Part shown: positions 20,155-21,060 of the stretch, piece by piece
Layout: every line of letters begins with the position of its first letter
Position numbering within the stretch: the first letter of the stretch is position 1
DNA from: Pelargonium cotyledonis
Taxonomy: Eukaryota > Streptophyta > Magnoliopsida > Geraniales > Geraniaceae
Assembly: GCA_036897625.1 (NCBI GenBank)
Contig: JAYMTA010001229.1
Coordinates: 1 to 21,060 of the forward strand
Direction of reading: 5' to 3'
Length of the DNA stretch: 21,060 nt
Notes under the pieces: generated by a model
What the model saw: only the letters and a program-made list of their open reading frames with translations
What the model was told of the DNA's origin: nothing
Databases searched by the model: none
Made by a program: the position numbers and the translations under genes

Positions 20155-21060
20155 CTAATTAGTTTCCAAAGGACTGGGATCCACGGAAGCAAAAGCAAGA
20201 AGCTCCTGGTCATTTTCTAGTACAGCCATGTCCTCTGCACTTACATTCACCCAAGCTTCCACTCCTCCAGATCTTGTATCCATCAATATAACCAAGTCAA
20301 CAAACATCGAACCCGAATCGTCAACCCCAGCACAACTTGTCCATGCCGGTTTTCCCCATCCGAAATCGATCCCATACAGCCCAAAGTTACACCAACTACT
20401 AAAAGAAACAAGATCCAAGACCTCACCACCGGCGCGTATATATGACCCGAACATTTTCTCCCGGAACTCAGCCAAATTCGAATACCCTCCCTCGCCTTGT
20501 ATCTTCTTCACCAACTCGCCGTCAATTTTCTTGAACGCTTCCTTCTGCTTAAACACCAGCTTATCCAGACCCGCATTCGCATCCTCCGATTGCGCAGCAA
20601 CCTTCAAGATTAAGTTTCCGATGTACAGTTCAGGAATTGGCGGCTCTGTTCTGCTGCGCATGCTCACTACATGGGTGATCACACATGGTCTCTGGACACC
20701 AGTGTTTGCTTTGAAAGCAGCCATGATGCTCTTCCAGAGTATAGCCGACACAGCCTGGATTCGGGTGGGACGAATCTGCCCGTTTGGGCTTGAGGCTTTG
20801 GCCTTGAGTGTGGCTATGGCAGAGGCGTCGAATACTAATATCCGGGTTACAATCTTTCCGGTCTTCATGAACGGGCCGAGCATAGCCATAGAGGTATCTT
20901 CATCTGGGTAGTCCTCAAGTGGTGGAAGCAGAGACGAGACGTCAAAATTGGGACTTGGACAAACTGACACATGAGCTTGAGGTTCATGGTGTTTCTGAGC
21001 TGTGGCAGCCCAGTCTTTGAGGAAAGAAATGAAACCTATTCCGTCAGGGGCCCCGTGAGA
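20155..21060 (-). CDS. BAHD acyltransferase, vinorine synthase-like (5' end beyond the window)
   Basis: 301 codons plus TAG are visible with no interruption; the N-terminal third lies past the right edge. The first visible residues are SHGAPDGIGFISFLKDWAAT, giving the catalytic HxxxD (His and Asp present, as HGAPD). Further on come FDASAIATLKAKA, RPTRIQAVSAILWKSIMAAF and the structural motif DFGWGKPAW about 65 residues from the end. Length and motif spacing match an intact BAHD enzyme of about 430 aa. The nearest family I recognise is the vinorine synthase-like clade (acetyl-CoA-dependent acylation of alkaloids, terpenoids or alcohols); the true acceptor cannot be told from sequence. It is the only intact BAHD frame in this window and the likely functional member of the local array. 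An open frame lies antisense across most of it and is taken as a shadow. Confidence 0.9.
   Translation of the reverse strand, partial: SHGAPDGIGFISFLKDWAATAQKHHEPQAHVSVCPSPNFDVSSLLPPLEDYPDEDTSMAMLGPFMKTGKIVTRILVFDASAIATLKAKASSPNGQIRPTRIQAVSAILWKSIMAAFKANTGVQRPCVITHVVSMRSRTEPPIPELYIGNLILKVAAQSEDANAGLDKLVFKQKEAFKKIDGELVKKIQGEGGYSNLAEFREKMFGSYIRAGGEVLDLVSFSSWCNFGLYGIDFGWGKPAWTSCAGVDDSGSMFVDLVILMDTRSGGVEAWVNVSAEDMAVLENDQELLAFASVDPSPLETN

Noticed and set aside
20228-20911. 227-codon open frame on the plus strand
   Set aside because: It is exactly antisense to the intact BAHD coding sequence and its translation matches no family. It arises from codon usage on the other strand.

Overview
This is a stretch of plant nuclear DNA, most likely from a dicot. 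It has AT-rich intergenic and intronic sequence, many GT-AG introns, plastid and secretory leader sequences, Stowaway-like MITEs and genes of plant-specific families. I cannot name the species from the sequence.

From left to right there are three intact housekeeping-type genes followed by a decaying gene cluster. (1) 681-5033, plus strand: an 11-exon gene for a membrane-anchored zinc carboxypeptidase of the M14 superfamily, resembling Arabidopsis At5g42320 (441 aa when spliced). (2) 5783-9027, minus strand: a 4-exon plastid pentatricopeptide repeat protein that I recognise as CRP1 (At5g42310 in Arabidopsis; 702 aa when spliced). It converges on the carboxypeptidase gene. (3) 9674-16888, plus strand: a 21-exon gene for TSR1, a 40S ribosome assembly factor (790 aa when spliced). 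CRP1 and TSR1 are divergent and share a 646-bp promoter region holding a telo-box, an E2F-like site and a G-box.

From 17256 to the right edge, everything recognisable lies on the minus strand and belongs to one BAHD acyltransferase family of the vinorine-synthase-like clade. At the edge (20155-21060) is the open 3' two-thirds of one member, with the HxxxD and DFGWG motifs intact. At 17256-18860 is a member broken in three ways: a partial internal duplication with a stop, a 5-base deletion in one copy, and a 7-base near-tandem insertion just before DFGWG. Between the two lie a heavily decayed C-terminal fragment (19350-19560) and a 29-base exact match to the LKDWAATAR segment (19253-19281). 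The right end is therefore a tandem array in birth-and-death turnover.

Two Stowaway-like MITEs sit in introns, one in the carboxypeptidase gene and one in TSR1. I saw no rRNA, tRNA, CRISPR or bacterial-type structures. Exon borders were read by eye from reading frame, GT-AG sites and family similarity. The summed exon lengths of all three intact genes are multiples of three.
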